A stretch of 64,000 nucleotides of DNA from an uncultured Psychroserpens sp. (GTDB lineage: Bacteria; Bacteroidota; Bacteroidia; Flavobacteriales; Flavobacteriaceae): positions 620,001-684,000 of the forward strand of contig CANKZZ010000002.1 in the NCBI GenBank assembly GCA_947488655.1, given 5' to 3'. The translations under genes and the position numbers were made by a program. Positions 15,963 through 25,763 of this stretch are shown piece by piece (positions within the stretch are counted from its first letter, which is position 1; each line of letters opens with the position of its first letter). The notes beneath the pieces are model-generated. The model was not told the origin of the DNA and made no database searches. It worked only from the letters and a program-made list of their open reading frames with translations.

Positions 15963-18900
15963 ATGAATTTAAAAAACAAACTTACATTACTAGTTGCGCT
16001 TTTGTTTAGCGTGGTGATGTTTGCTCAAGAAAGCTTCTTGCTCAAAGGTACTGTTGTGTCTGAAGTGGACAAGCAGCCTATTCCAGGTGTTAATGTATTA
16101 GTACTAACGACATCTAGAGGTGCGTCTACCGACTTTGATGGTAATTTTCAAATCAAAGTGACACCAGGAGAAGTACTTCAATTCTCCTATTTAGGATTTG
16201 TTACCAAAACAGTTATTATTGATAATCAAACAACACTAACTGTTACGTTAGTTGAAGACTCTGCTCAATTAGATGAGGTTGTTGTCATTGGTTATGGTAC
16301 ACAAAAGAAAAGCCATTTAACTGGTGCAATATCCAAAGTTAAAAATGAGAAGTTAGATCAAATTGCAGTATCTCGTGTTGATGATGCTTTAATAGGTCAG
16401 GTGTCTGGTGTTAATATTCAATCTACAAATGCAGAGGCAGGTGGAGCTCCAACTATTAATATTAGAGGTGTTGGGTCTATTACTGCAGACTCTGGTCCTG
16501 CGTTAGTTATTGATGGTATTGTTGTAAGTTCAGATTTTCTTGGAAATTTAGATATGAACGATATTGAATCTTTTGAAGTTTTAAAAGATGCTGCGTCTGC
16601 TGCTATTTATGGAAGTGAAGGATCTAATGGTGTTATCTTAATTACAACTAAAAGTGGTAAAGAGGGTAAAACACAATTTAGCTACCAAACATATATAGGT
16701 TTCAAAGATGCTCATGGAAGTGATGATTATAGAAAAAGTGTAGCAGATTGGGCTAGGCTAGAGCAGGCTGCAACAGGAACACTCTCAGGTGAGACTTTAT
16801 ATGCTCAATTATTAGTTGCTACAACTGGTATAGATAGAGATTGGCAAGATGTTTTCTTTGATGGAGGGAATATTAGTAGTCATTCTTTTTCAGCACGTGG
16901 TGGTAGTAAAAGTACAAAGTTTAGTACATCTTTAAGATTTTTACATGATGAAGGTGTTGTAATTACAGATGATTTCAAATTGTATACAGCAAATGCAAAA
17001 GTAGATTCAAAATTAGGTGATAACTTTAAATTTGGTGTAAGTATTACACCATCTTATACAGCGCAAAGAAGATTACCAACATCGATACACAACCCTATAC
17101 GTCAATCACCTTGGCTACCTATTTATCATACAGAAGAAACGTTACAGTTTATTAATACTGATACTTATCCAGACGTTGGTGTAGGAGATTATTTCTATGA
17201 AAATCATTTAATTAATTTAGATTTAGATAATGATGGTAATACTGAAAGACCTCGTACATCAGGAGATTCTAATCCTTTTGCTCAATATGTAGAGAGAGAA
17301 CATTATGAATATAATACGAAGTTATATGGTTCTACATATTTAAGTTATGAAATTTTAGATGGATTAACAGCAAGAACATCTCTTGGTGTTACTTTAGAAC
17401 AAAGAAAAAGAACAAGATGGGATGGTACAAAACACCACGCGAGTGGAAATAGTAGAGCGCAATATAATTTACAAAATAGATATAGAAAGAGGCTCATTTC
17501 AGATAATACATTAAACTATTCTAAGGTATTTGGAAATCATGAGTTAGATTTTCTTGCTGGACTAACGGTTCAACAGAGAACGTCAGAAAATAGTGATATT
17601 ACAGGTAATGGTTATACTAATGATTTACTTAAAAATCTTCAAGGTGCAACTGCAATTTCAGATTTTGTAGAAATCAATACAGAATTAAAAAAAGTAGGTT
17701 ATTTTGGTAGAGTTAATTATGCTTATGCCGACAAATATTTAGCTTCTGTGTCTTTTAGACGTGATGGTAGTTCTGTATTTGGTATTAATACTAAATACGG
17801 TAATTTCCCAGCAGCGTCAATAGGTTGGAATGTGCACAATGAAGATTTTTTGAATGGTAGTGAGGTTTTAAATAGATTAAAGTTAAGAGTTAGTTATGGT
17901 CTTACTGGTGCAGAGAATTTTAATGTAGGTGATGATAATGTCAATCTATATCCTTATTTAGCACTTTTGCAAAATTCAAATGCCATTACAGATGGTAGTA
18001 TTACTGCAGGTGTTTCACCCCTTAATATCGCAAATGCATTATTACAATGGGAAGCATCTGAAGAATTTAACCCAGCAATTGATTTTGGTTTTTTAAATAA
18101 CAGAATATCTGGTTCTGTAGATTATTATCGAAGAACCAGTGACGAGTTACTTTTAGAGAATCCAGTATCTTATATAACAGGATTTACAAGTGGTATAGTT
18201 AACTTAGGTAAAGTTCAAAACAGAGGATGGGAATTTGAGTTAAGAACTAAAAACGTAGCTACAGAGAAATTCTCTTGGAATTCGACCTTAATTGCATCAA
18301 CAAATCAAAATGAATTATTAAGTTTTGGTGATTCAAACAATGCACTAATCGAGGATACCTATGGAAGAAATTCACAATGGATTAATAGAATAGGTGAGCC
18401 AATATCATCTTTTTGGGGATATGTAGTAGATGAAGAAGCTTATGACGAAACAGCGTTTAGAACAACCTATGTTGATAATCCTTGGAATCGTATTAACGGT
18501 CAAGCTGATGATACTATAGTAAAAGATTTAAATGGTGATGGTATAATTACAGATGAGGATAAAACTATTTTAGGAGATCCTTATCCAGATTTAATTTACA
18601 GTTTCACAAACGATTTTAAATTTGGAGATTTTGATTTCTCTTTTATGGTTCAAGGTAGCTTAGGTGCTCAAGTAAATAATATTGGAGACCAATACTTCTA
18701 CAATTGGTTTGGTAATAGAACTAGAAGTGGTGGTGAGGCACAAGCGGTTGCAGATGGACTTGTACCGCATGAATCTTTCATTCAAGAAAAAGTCTTAACT
18801 AGTGAGGTTATTGCAAGTGCAGATTATTTTTCCTTACGAAATGTTAGTTTAGGATATAATTTTTCAGATAATATAAAAGATAGATTAGGATTGACAGGAC

Positions 18901-19067
18901 TAAGAATTTATGCAACAGCTCAAAACTTAATTTACATTACAGCCGATGATTATCATGGATTTAATCCTGAGCATGTAGATGGTGACAACCCTAGAGCGTA
19001 TGGTTCTCAAAGAGCTGGTACACCTATATTCAAAACAATAACATTTGGTCTTAACGTAGATTTTTAA
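15963..19067 (+). CDS. susC: SusC-like TonB-dependent outer-membrane transporter for alginate oligomers
   Basis: A 1034-aa SusC/RagA protein. Signal peptide ends near F-A-Q (about 22), followed by a carboxypeptidase-regulatory-like domain (about 27-105, G-T-V-V-S-E-V-D...P-G-V-N-V), the TonB-box region V-V-V-I-G-Y-G-T, the plug (about 115-225, with N-I-R-G-V-G-S and G-S-E-G-S-N-G-V-I-L-I-T-T) and a 22-strand barrel ending in aromatic N-V-D-F. It imports oligosaccharides with its SusD lid, energised by TonB-ExbBD. Substrate is inferred from surrounding lyases. It opens an operon with susD (19-bp gap) and the PKD protein. Confidence 0.95.
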   Translation: MNLKNKLTLLVALLFSVVMFAQESFLLKGTVVSEVDKQPIPGVNVLVLTTSRGASTDFDGNFQIKVTPGEVLQFSYLGFVTKTVIIDNQTTLTVTLVEDSAQLDEVVVIGYGTQKKSHLTGAISKVKNEKLDQIAVSRVDDALIGQVSGVNIQSTNAEAGGAPTINIRGVGSITADSGPALVIDGIVVSSDFLGNLDMNDIESFEVLKDAASAAIYGSEGSNGVILITTKSGKEGKTQFSYQTYIGFKDAHGSDDYRKSVADWARLEQAATGTLSGETLYAQLLVATTGIDRDWQDVFFDGGNISSHSFSARGGSKSTKFSTSLRFLHDEGVVITDDFKLYTANAKVDSKLGDNFKFGVSITPSYTAQRRLPTSIHNPIRQSPWLPIYHTEETLQFINTDTYPDVGVGDYFYENHLINLDLDNDGNTERPRTSGDSNPFAQYVEREHYEYNTKLYGSTYLSYEILDGLTARTSLGVTLEQRKRTRWDGTKHHASGNSRAQYNLQNRYRKRLISDNTLNYSKVFGNHELDFLAGLTVQQRTSENSDITGNGYTNDLLKNLQGATAISDFVEINTELKKVGYFGRVNYAYADKYLASVSFRRDGSSVFGINTKYGNFPAASIGWNVHNEDFLNGSEVLNRLKLRVSYGLTGAENFNVGDDNVNLYPYLALLQNSNAITDGSITAGVSPLNIANALLQWEASEEFNPAIDFGFLNNRISGSVDYYRRTSDELLLENPVSYITGFTSGIVNLGKVQNRGWEFELRTKNVATEKFSWNSTLIASTNQNELLSFGDSNNALIEDTYGRNSQWINRIGEPISSFWGYVVDEEAYDETAFRTTYVDNPWNRINGQADDTIVKDLNGDGIITDEDKTILGDPYPDLIYSFTNDFKFGDFDFSFMVQGSLGAQVNNIGDQYFYNWFGNRTRSGGEAQAVADGLVPHESFIQEKVLTSEVIASADYFSLRNVSLGYNFSDNIKDRLGLTGLRIYATAQNLIYITADDYHGFNPEHVDGDNPRAYGSQRAGTPIFKTITFGLNVDF

Positions 19068-19085
19068 TTAAAAAATAAATAAATT

Positions 19086-20540
19086 ATGAAACATATAAAA
19101 TATATAGTCTTAGCAGCATTTGCAGGATTTATTTATACTTCCTGTAGTGATGAGTTTTTAAATCCATTGCCAGAGACAGCTGTTGCTGTTGAATCTTTCT
19201 TTCAGTCTGATGATGATGTATTGGCAGGAGTTATAGGAATCTATGATGCGCTTCAAGGTGTTAATGAAAACACAGAAACAAATATTGGTAGAGCTAATAG
19301 AGGAGTGCAGTTTGAACATCTTTTAACAGAGCATCGTTCAGATAATACTAGAAATGGAACACTCGAAGGTTCAAAGTCTGATTTTCATAGGTATGTAGTT
19401 AATGCTAACAATGTAGAATCTGAGGATTATTACCAATCTATGTACCAAGTTATTTTTAGAGCTAATAATATCTTAAACTTTATAAGTATTGCTGATGAAG
19501 AGAATCAAGCAAAATATGCAGCTGAAGCTAAGTTTTTAAGAGCCTATGCCTATTTTAATTTAGTTAGATTATTTGGTGATGTACCTTTAGTAACTTCGGT
19601 TGTTGGTCCTACAGATAATGCTGCTCTTTTTACAAGAATACCATCATCTGAGATTTATCTACAAATTATTGATGATTTAAATGAAGCGATCGCATCATTA
19701 GATAATAGCTCTAAAGCAAGAGCATCTAAGGCAGCAGCTCAAGGCATATTAGCAAAAGTTTTCTTAACTCAGCCAAATCGTAACTATACAGGAGCTCAAC
19801 AACTTTGTGAATCTATAAAATCAAGTATGGATTATGAGTTAGTAGATAATTTTAGCGACGTATATTATTCAGAATTAAATAGTGAAATTATTTTCGCTAT
19901 TCAATACCAAACAGGAAACTCATTTGAGAGTCAAAGTTTTTCTTCGGAATTTACTTCGGCATTCCGTCAGGGAAGAGAGGATGGACAAAATATTGTAAAT
20001 ACTAATCTTTTCTTAGATTTTGCTACTTATGGCGGAAATAGAACAGATGTTTCTATTACGAATCTTGGCTTTCTTGGACAAGATGATAATGAAGTAATTA
20101 AATATTTACCTGATGGATCAGATATAACTACTTCTCCTCCTACCTATGGTGGAAATGCTCGAGATGCTGGTAATGACTATATCGCATTACGATATGCAGA
20201 TGTGCTTTTAATGCACGTTGAAGCAATCATGGCTGGAGGTGCACAAACAAGTAATTCAGCTGCTTTAAGTTCTTTTCAAGAAGTTAGAAACAGAGCTGGG
20301 TTAACCGATCCAGTATCTAATATTACAAAAGATGACTTACTAAGAGAAAGACGAGTAGAATTGGCATTTGAGAATCAACGTTGGTATGATTTATTAAGGT
20401 TTGGTGTAGCAGAGTCTGTTTTAAGTGCTCATGCACAAGATAGAGGTTATGTTTTTTCAGGTAGAGATTTACTGTTACCAATTCCGTCAAGAGAAATAAA
20501 TTTAAGTGGTGGACTTTTAACTCAAAACCCTGGATATTAA
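19086..20540 (+). CDS. susD: SusD/RagB-like surface oligosaccharide-binding lipoprotein
   Basis: A 484-aa SusD-family protein with lipobox Cys20 (I-Y-T-S-C). The helical TPR-like scaffold includes A-E-A-K-F-L-R-A-Y-A-Y-F-N-L-V-R-L-F-G-D-V-P-L, the strongest SusD signature, and the C-terminal block L-L-R-E-R-R-V-E-L-A-F-E-N-Q-R-W-Y-D-L-L-R-F, ending in the usual P-I-P-S-R-E-I-N...Q-N-P-G-Y. It forms the lid over SusC. At 484 aa it is a little shorter than the common 500-600. Alginate specificity is inferred from context. Confidence 0.95.
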   Translation: MKHIKYIVLAAFAGFIYTSCSDEFLNPLPETAVAVESFFQSDDDVLAGVIGIYDALQGVNENTETNIGRANRGVQFEHLLTEHRSDNTRNGTLEGSKSDFHRYVVNANNVESEDYYQSMYQVIFRANNILNFISIADEENQAKYAAEAKFLRAYAYFNLVRLFGDVPLVTSVVGPTDNAALFTRIPSSEIYLQIIDDLNEAIASLDNSSKARASKAAAQGILAKVFLTQPNRNYTGAQQLCESIKSSMDYELVDNFSDVYYSELNSEIIFAIQYQTGNSFESQSFSSEFTSAFRQGREDGQNIVNTNLFLDFATYGGNRTDVSITNLGFLGQDDNEVIKYLPDGSDITTSPPTYGGNARDAGNDYIALRYADVLLMHVEAIMAGGAQTSNSAALSSFQEVRNRAGLTDPVSNITKDDLLRERRVELAFENQRWYDLLRFGVAESVLSAHAQDRGYVFSGRDLLLPIPSREINLSGGLLTQNPGY

Positions 20541-20558
20541 TATTTAAATAATTAAACG

Positions 20559-22478
20559 ATGAAAAATAAAATAAATATTTTCCGTAAAACAATGCTACTG
20601 GCAAGTTTCTTTATAGCTGGTCTTTTAGTAGTTGGTTGTACGCTACGAGATGATTTGCCTGATTCAAATTCTAAAGTAGATACTGTACCACCAGAAGCGA
20701 ACTTTTCATACGCGTCTGATAGTGATGATTTTAGAACTATTAATTTCACCAATCTTTCTACTGAATCAACAATATTTGATTGGGATTTTGGAGGAGGTAA
20801 TACCTCAGATGAACAAGATCCATCATTTACGTTTGATGCTGGAGAAGGCACCTATGCTGTAACCTTAACAGCGAGTGATGCATTGGGAGCTGTAAATACT
20901 ACAACCATTGATGTTATAGTAGTTGAAGGTCCATTTCAACCAATTATACTAGAACCAGGATTTGAAGATGATACCTTACCTGAAGGAGGAGGAGATGGCA
21001 GAGATTCATGGAGAAATAATGATTTAGGTGGTGTAATTCAAATTACAGGTAGTCCAGTTACATTTGGAGATCAAGGTGCTAAGTTACCTGTTCCTGCAGG
21101 AGACCGTGTTGGTTATCAAGAAATTACTGTAGAACCTGATACTAATTATGACCTGAGATACTATTATACAATGTTAGATAATTCCTCTAACCCATCGTTA
21201 ACTGTATCAATTTTAGGTGTGACAGAGTTTGGAACCCCTACATCAACGCAAGAAGCTAATGATGCAACTATAGCATCTGTAACAGTAACCGATGATTCAG
21301 AGCCTGATGTATATGTTCAATCTACTTTAACTTTTAATTCTGGAATAAATAATACTGTTGCAATTTATTTTACTAACGGTCCTGTTGAAGCTAGACTAGA
21401 TGATTTTACAATTGATGTAGCACCTGAAGGTGCAGTGCCTCCTTCTGTAGGGTTTACTTCTGTTCAGAGTGAAGATAATTATTTGGAGTATGCATTTAAT
21501 AACTCTTCTACAGGAGCGATTAGCTACCTATGGGATTTTGGAGATGGTAATACTTCAACAGAAGAATCTCCAACGCACGTTTATGCAACTGCAGATGTTT
21601 ACACAGTAACACTTACAGCTACTAATGATGCAAATTTATCTGCTTCTTTAAACCAGAATATAGATATACAAGCACCAGTCACAGCAGATTTTACATTTAT
21701 GGTTGATGAATCTGATTATAGAACTTACAGTTTTATGGATGCATCAGTTGGCGCAGTAACACTCTTATGGGAATTTGGAGACGGTTTCCAATTTACAGGT
21801 ATGAATCCTTCTCACACTTATTTGGAAGATGGAATCTACGATGTAACCTTGACAGCAACTAGTGTAACAGGTTTAACAAATCAAGCAACTGAGCAATTAG
21901 TAGTGTCAGAAGGGTTTGTTGTGCAGGTTCTTAACGGTACTTTTGATGAATTTACTGTAAATACAGGTGATAATGCAGATGCATGGGATATGACACCTAA
22001 CAGTACAGTTGTAGACAATGATGGCAATACAATTCCTAGTCCGTATAATGGTCTTTGGGATAATGATGCTTTAGATTCATGGCTAGATGGTTTTTACGGT
22101 GATAATAGTGAACAAGCTGGTTCAACAAGTGACGGAAATAATGGTACAAGAGGAGCAAAGCTTGATGAAGCAGGTCGTCGTTTGTATCAGGTAGTTTCAG
22201 TTCAACAAGGAGAAACATATACGTTTTCTATTGACGTAAAAGGTGATTCTGCTGGTTTAACACCTGAAGTGTTTATATTAAATACTGAAATTGAAGATGA
22301 GACAGGTATTAATGCCTCTACGTCTGATTCTGCTATTGATGGATACTTAGAAATTCAAGCAACTACTGATTATGCAACATACACATTTGATTTTACAGCA
22401 TCTACAAATGAAATTGTTATTTATGTGAGAACTGTAGTTGGTTCGACAAGGATAGATAACATTGTAATTACAGATTAG
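20559..22478 (+). CDS. Surface glycan-binding lipoprotein with three PKD domains
   Basis: A 639-aa lipoprotein (lipobox G-C at about residue 27) encoded 18 bases after susD, the position of SusE/SGBP proteins. Three PKD domains are visible by their W-D-F-G or W-E-F-G and Y-x-V-T-L-T-A motifs (about 45-127, 290-375 and 378-455). They alternate with two beta-sandwich, carbohydrate-binding-module-like regions (about 130-285 and 460-639), each opening with G-F-E-D or G-T-F-D-E. No catalytic residues recognised. I infer it binds alginate at the surface and feeds SusCD. The protein is acidic, which is notable for binding an acidic polymer and may point to calcium-mediated contacts. Confidence 0.85.
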   Translation: MKNKINIFRKTMLLASFFIAGLLVVGCTLRDDLPDSNSKVDTVPPEANFSYASDSDDFRTINFTNLSTESTIFDWDFGGGNTSDEQDPSFTFDAGEGTYAVTLTASDALGAVNTTTIDVIVVEGPFQPIILEPGFEDDTLPEGGGDGRDSWRNNDLGGVIQITGSPVTFGDQGAKLPVPAGDRVGYQEITVEPDTNYDLRYYYTMLDNSSNPSLTVSILGVTEFGTPTSTQEANDATIASVTVTDDSEPDVYVQSTLTFNSGINNTVAIYFTNGPVEARLDDFTIDVAPEGAVPPSVGFTSVQSEDNYLEYAFNNSSTGAISYLWDFGDGNTSTEESPTHVYATADVYTVTLTATNDANLSASLNQNIDIQAPVTADFTFMVDESDYRTYSFMDASVGAVTLLWEFGDGFQFTGMNPSHTYLEDGIYDVTLTATSVTGLTNQATEQLVVSEGFVVQVLNGTFDEFTVNTGDNADAWDMTPNSTVVDNDGNTIPSPYNGLWDNDALDSWLDGFYGDNSEQAGSTSDGNNGTRGAKLDEAGRRLYQVVSVQQGETYTFSIDVKGDSAGLTPEVFILNTEIEDETGINASTSDSAIDGYLEIQATTDYATYTFDFTASTNEIVIYVRTVVGSTRIDNIVITD

Positions 22479-22511
22479 TCTTAATGAGACAATCAATTAA
22501 TTAAGGTATAA

Positions 22512-22550
22512 AGCCACCCAGAATTTAAATTAAGTACTGGGTGGTTATTT
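22512..22550 (+). terminator. Intrinsic terminator after the PKD surface protein
   Basis: Stem CCACCCAG (22514-22521) with CTGGGTGG (22537-22544), extended by a G-T and an A-T pair, a 15-base loop, then TTATTT. It lies 33 bases after the stop and separates the susCD-PKD unit from the PL7 gene at 22613, so that PL7 is either read through at lower level or has its own promoter. Confidence 0.7.
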
Positions 22551-22612
22551 AAAAACCTTGATGTGTATATAGGACTTTATTAGTAATGTTGAGGTGATAA
22601 TTAAAATATAAA

Positions 22613-23536
22613 ATGAAAAACTTCCGAAAAGAAATATTAACAACCTTAATGATACTATTCATATCAGTTAATGTTACCTCTCAAGAAAAGATAAGTAGCA
22701 ATACAGAATTGGATAGAAAAATCGAAAAAAAAGATAAAAAAAGAAAGAAGAAAAAAAAGAAAGTAAAATTGCCTAATATCGATTTGTCTCATTGGAAAGT
22801 AACTATTCCAGTAGCAAATGAAAAAGGTAAGCCTTATGAAGTTGAAGCACCAGAAATATTAGATTATGCCAATAATGAGACGTTAAAGCCTTATATGTAT
22901 AACGATTCAACTAAAGGAGCATTAGTTTTTTATGCAAAACCTACAAGCTCAACGACCAAGAATACAAAGTATTCTAGATCAGAATTAAGAGAGCAAATGG
23001 TTCCTGGTGATAATAATACGAACTGGACTTTTGCTCAAGGTGCAACTATGAAAGGTAAGCTTGCTATTGATGAAGTTTCTAGAGATGCAGACGGTAAATA
23101 TCATCGCATTATTATTATGCAAATACATGGGAGATTAACTAATGAACAGAGAGACTTAATTGGGCAGGATGATAACAATGCACCACCTATATTGAAAATT
23201 TATTGGGATAAAGGTAAGATAAGAGTTAAAACGAAACTATTGAAAAATCTTGATGCTACAGGAGATGAGCTTTTACATGAAGATGCATGGGATAATGACG
23301 AAGGATTTAATTTTGAGCAAGAAGTTGGATTTGGAAAGTTTACTTTAGAAGTACAAGTTTCAGAAGGAAAAATGGTAATAGTTTTAAATAATACAGAGTA
23401 TAAAGTATATGAAAATATTCATATAAGAAAATGGGGAATATTTGAAAACTATTTTAAAGCAGGCAACTATTTTCAAACAAGAGATGAAGGTGCTTTTGCT
23501 CGTGTAAAATATTACAGTTTAGAAGTAAAACATTAA
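22613..23536 (+). CDS. PL7 alginate lyase with lysine-rich N-terminal linker (copy c)
   Basis: A 307-aa PL7 enzyme more canonical than copies a and b: Arg122 in R-S-E-L-R-E, Gln170 and His172 in Q-I-H, Tyr286 in Y-F-K-A-G-N-Y-F-Q. The signal peptide (about 1-24, ending V-T-S-Q) has no lipobox Cys, so this enzyme should be soluble in the periplasm or secreted. Between signal and catalytic domain lies a strongly basic stretch (residues 36-52, 13 Lys/Arg of 17). Such a polybasic linker could hold polyanionic alginate; that is inference. The encoding DNA contains several runs of 7-8 A. A terminator precedes the gene. Confidence 0.92.
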   Translation: MKNFRKEILTTLMILFISVNVTSQEKISSNTELDRKIEKKDKKRKKKKKKVKLPNIDLSHWKVTIPVANEKGKPYEVEAPEILDYANNETLKPYMYNDSTKGALVFYAKPTSSTTKNTKYSRSELREQMVPGDNNTNWTFAQGATMKGKLAIDEVSRDADGKYHRIIIMQIHGRLTNEQRDLIGQDDNNAPPILKIYWDKGKIRVKTKLLKNLDATGDELLHEDAWDNDEGFNFEQEVGFGKFTLEVQVSEGKMVIVLNNTEYKVYENIHIRKWGIFENYFKAGNYFQTRDEGAFARVKYYSLEVKH

Positions 23537-23693
23537 AATTTGTTTATTTGAGAGTTGACCATTTATTTTGTGCTACTTGTCATAATTGATGTGAGTAGGA
23601 TTCTATAAGTTTTAGAGGTGTGTTAATAATGTTTAGAACAAATAGATGAGTATAATTTGTATAAATTTACTTTATAATTAAAGAGACTTAAAT

Positions 23694-24395
23694 ATGAAAA
23701 TAGAAATTTTAACTAAATCAGATAATTCAAATAGTCAGAAAGAAATAATATCGAAAATTAGTGATTTAATTAATTTCAAAAACCTTGAACCAGGAGATAA
23801 ACTCCCTTCAGAGAGAATGTTGTCCGAAAAATTTGGAGTGTCAAGAAGTAATGTTAGAGAAGCTATTCAAAAGTTAGAATTTTATGGCCTCCTAAATTCC
23901 ATACCTCAAAGTGGAACTTTCGTTGCAAATATTGGTGTTATAGCCATGAATGGAATGATTGAAGATATTTTGAGATTAGAAGATCCAGATTTTAAGTCTT
24001 TAGTTGAAACAAGAATTTTATTAGAACTTAAAACGGTTAGACTAGCAGCATTAAGAAGAACCGAAGAAGATCTCATTAAGTTAAAGAAAGCGCTAGAGGC
24101 TTATGAGCAAAAAGTGTTAGATGGAGGCGACGCAGTTCAAGAAGATTTGTTATTTCATTTAGCAATAGCTAAAGCTAGCGGAAATAGTACCATGAATACC
24201 TTTATGCTTATTATCACTCCCGAGATTATTACAAATTTCGAAAAATATCATGTTTGCGATAAAGGACTTTCAGCACGTGGTATTAAAGAACATAAAGAGA
24301 TATTTGATGCTATCAAAAGACAAAAACCGCAATTAGCGAAGTCTAAAATGAAAGAGCATTTTAGTGTGTTATATCAATATTGTTATAACTCTTAA
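23694..24395 (+). CDS. GntR/FadR-family regulator, probable alginate PUL repressor
   Basis: A 233-aa transcription factor: winged helix-turn-helix (about 18-80, with P-G-D-K-L-P-S-E-R and V-S-R-S-N-V-R-E-A-I) plus an all-helical FCD effector domain (about 95-225). FCD metal ligands are visible as Asp151, His155, His200 and His222. In Zobellia galactanivorans a GntR repressor (AusR) controls the alginate operon with KDG as effector, as I recall the literature, and this gene is placed likewise. The most likely targets are the tandem palindromes at 4152 and 15739. No copy of that motif is seen before its own start. The MFS gene follows 22 bases after its stop. Confidence 0.88.
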   Translation: MKIEILTKSDNSNSQKEIISKISDLINFKNLEPGDKLPSERMLSEKFGVSRSNVREAIQKLEFYGLLNSIPQSGTFVANIGVIAMNGMIEDILRLEDPDFKSLVETRILLELKTVRLAALRRTEEDLIKLKKALEAYEQKVLDGGDAVQEDLLFHLAIAKASGNSTMNTFMLIITPEIITNFEKYHVCDKGLSARGIKEHKEIFDAIKRQKPQLAKSKMKEHFSVLYQYCYNS

Positions 24396-24417
24396 TAATA
24401 GTTTACACTTAATAAAT

Positions 24418-25722
24418 ATGAAATTAAAAGGATTAAGATGGTGGGTAGTAGGTCTTGTAGCATTAGCTGCAGTAATCAACTACATAGATAGACAGGCTTT
24501 TGGAGCCTTGTGGCCAGATATCGCTAAAGATTTATTTCCAGAAATGGATAAAGATGGTCATAAAGCAATCTACGGTACCATATCAACAGTATTTATACTT
24601 TCATATGCAGGAGGACAAGCCCTTTTTGGTAAAATCTTTGATTGGATAGGAACAAGAATTGGTTTTGCAATCTCAATTGGTGTATGGTCAATCGCCACTT
24701 TTTTACATGCATTTGCCCAAGGCATGCTTAGTTTTTCAATCTTTAGATCTATTCTAGGTATTGCAGAGGCAGGTAACTGGCCTGGAGCAGCTAAAGCTAA
24801 CGCAGAATGGTTTCCAACCAAAGAGAGAGCACTTGCTCAAGGAATTTTTAATTCGGGAGCTGCAATAGGAGGTATAGTTGCTTATCCAGTAATTGGATTA
24901 CTAGCTGTATATTTTGACTGGAAAGCTATATTTATTGTAGTCGCAGCACTTGGTTTTATATGGTTATTACCTTGGCTTTATGTTGTTAAAGGAGTGCCTA
25001 AATCTCACCCTTGGTTAACAGAAGATGAAAGAAAATATATTCTATCAGGTCAAAGAAATCAAGATATTAATGAAGATGGTAATTATGATGAAGGGTATAC
25101 TCCTGATACAGCACAATTACTAAAACATAAAGAAAGTTGGGGAGTTATTATTGCATCTGCAGCTATAGACCCTATTTGGTGGCTTTTTATTGTTTGGATT
25201 CCAATTTACTTATCTGAAGTTTTTGGAATGGATGTCAAAGAGATTGCTTTCTCAGCTTGGGTACCTTATGTGGGCGCAATGATTGGTGCTATTTTTGGAG
25301 GGTTACTTGCTAAAAATAGAATTTCGGCAGGATGGTCTGTAGATAAAACACGAAAAATGACTATAACTTTAGGTTGTTTAATTATGATACCATGTTTTTT
25401 CTTGTTAAAAGCACCAGCATCTGCTTTAAATGCAGTTATTATTATGGCAGTTTTACTTTTTGGTTTTCAAGTTGCAATAGGAAATATTCAAACAATGCCA
25501 AGCGATCTTTTTAGCGGAAAAATTGTGGGTACATTGTCAGGATTTGCAGGAATGGCTGCTAAACTTGGTGCAGCGGGACTTACCATTTTAGTTACATTTA
25601 TAACAACAGGAGGCAACTATACACCTGCTTTTTTAATAGGTGGAGCTTTAGCAATAATAGCTTTAATGGCTGTTTGGTTATTATGTCCTAAAATAGAACC
25701 TTTAAAACCTAAAGGATATTAG
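24418..25722 (+). CDS. MFS transporter of the hexuronate/sugar-acid (ACS) family, probable DEH importer
   Basis: A 434-aa, 12-helix inner-membrane carrier resembling ExuT-type anion:cation symporters: Y-I-D-R-Q-A-F-G-A-L-W-P in TM1, G-K-I-F-D-W-I-G-T-R after TM2, and R-S-I-L-G-I-A-E-A-G-N-W-P-G-A-A-K in TM4, the ACS family signature. It probably brings the unsaturated uronate or DEH into the cytoplasm. I chose ATG 24418 because an upstream in-frame ATG (24364) lies within the GntR gene and adds a non-membrane leader atypical of the family. It sits between the GntR gene and the DEH reductase candidate. Confidence 0.88.
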   Translation: MKLKGLRWWVVGLVALAAVINYIDRQAFGALWPDIAKDLFPEMDKDGHKAIYGTISTVFILSYAGGQALFGKIFDWIGTRIGFAISIGVWSIATFLHAFAQGMLSFSIFRSILGIAEAGNWPGAAKANAEWFPTKERALAQGIFNSGAAIGGIVAYPVIGLLAVYFDWKAIFIVVAALGFIWLLPWLYVVKGVPKSHPWLTEDERKYILSGQRNQDINEDGNYDEGYTPDTAQLLKHKESWGVIIASAAIDPIWWLFIVWIPIYLSEVFGMDVKEIAFSAWVPYVGAMIGAIFGGLLAKNRISAGWSVDKTRKMTITLGCLIMIPCFFLLKAPASALNAVIIMAVLLFGFQVAIGNIQTMPSDLFSGKIVGTLSGFAGMAAKLGAAGLTILVTFITTGGNYTPAFLIGGALAIIALMAVWLLCPKIEPLKPKGY

Positions 25723-25763
25723 AATAAGAAATATTAAAATAAATATAATTTAAGAAAAAAGAA

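Noticed and set aside
24364-24417. Upstream start for the MFS transporter at 24364
   Set aside because: It lies inside the GntR coding region and adds 18 residues not seen at the start of this family; ATG 24418 fits the first membrane helix.
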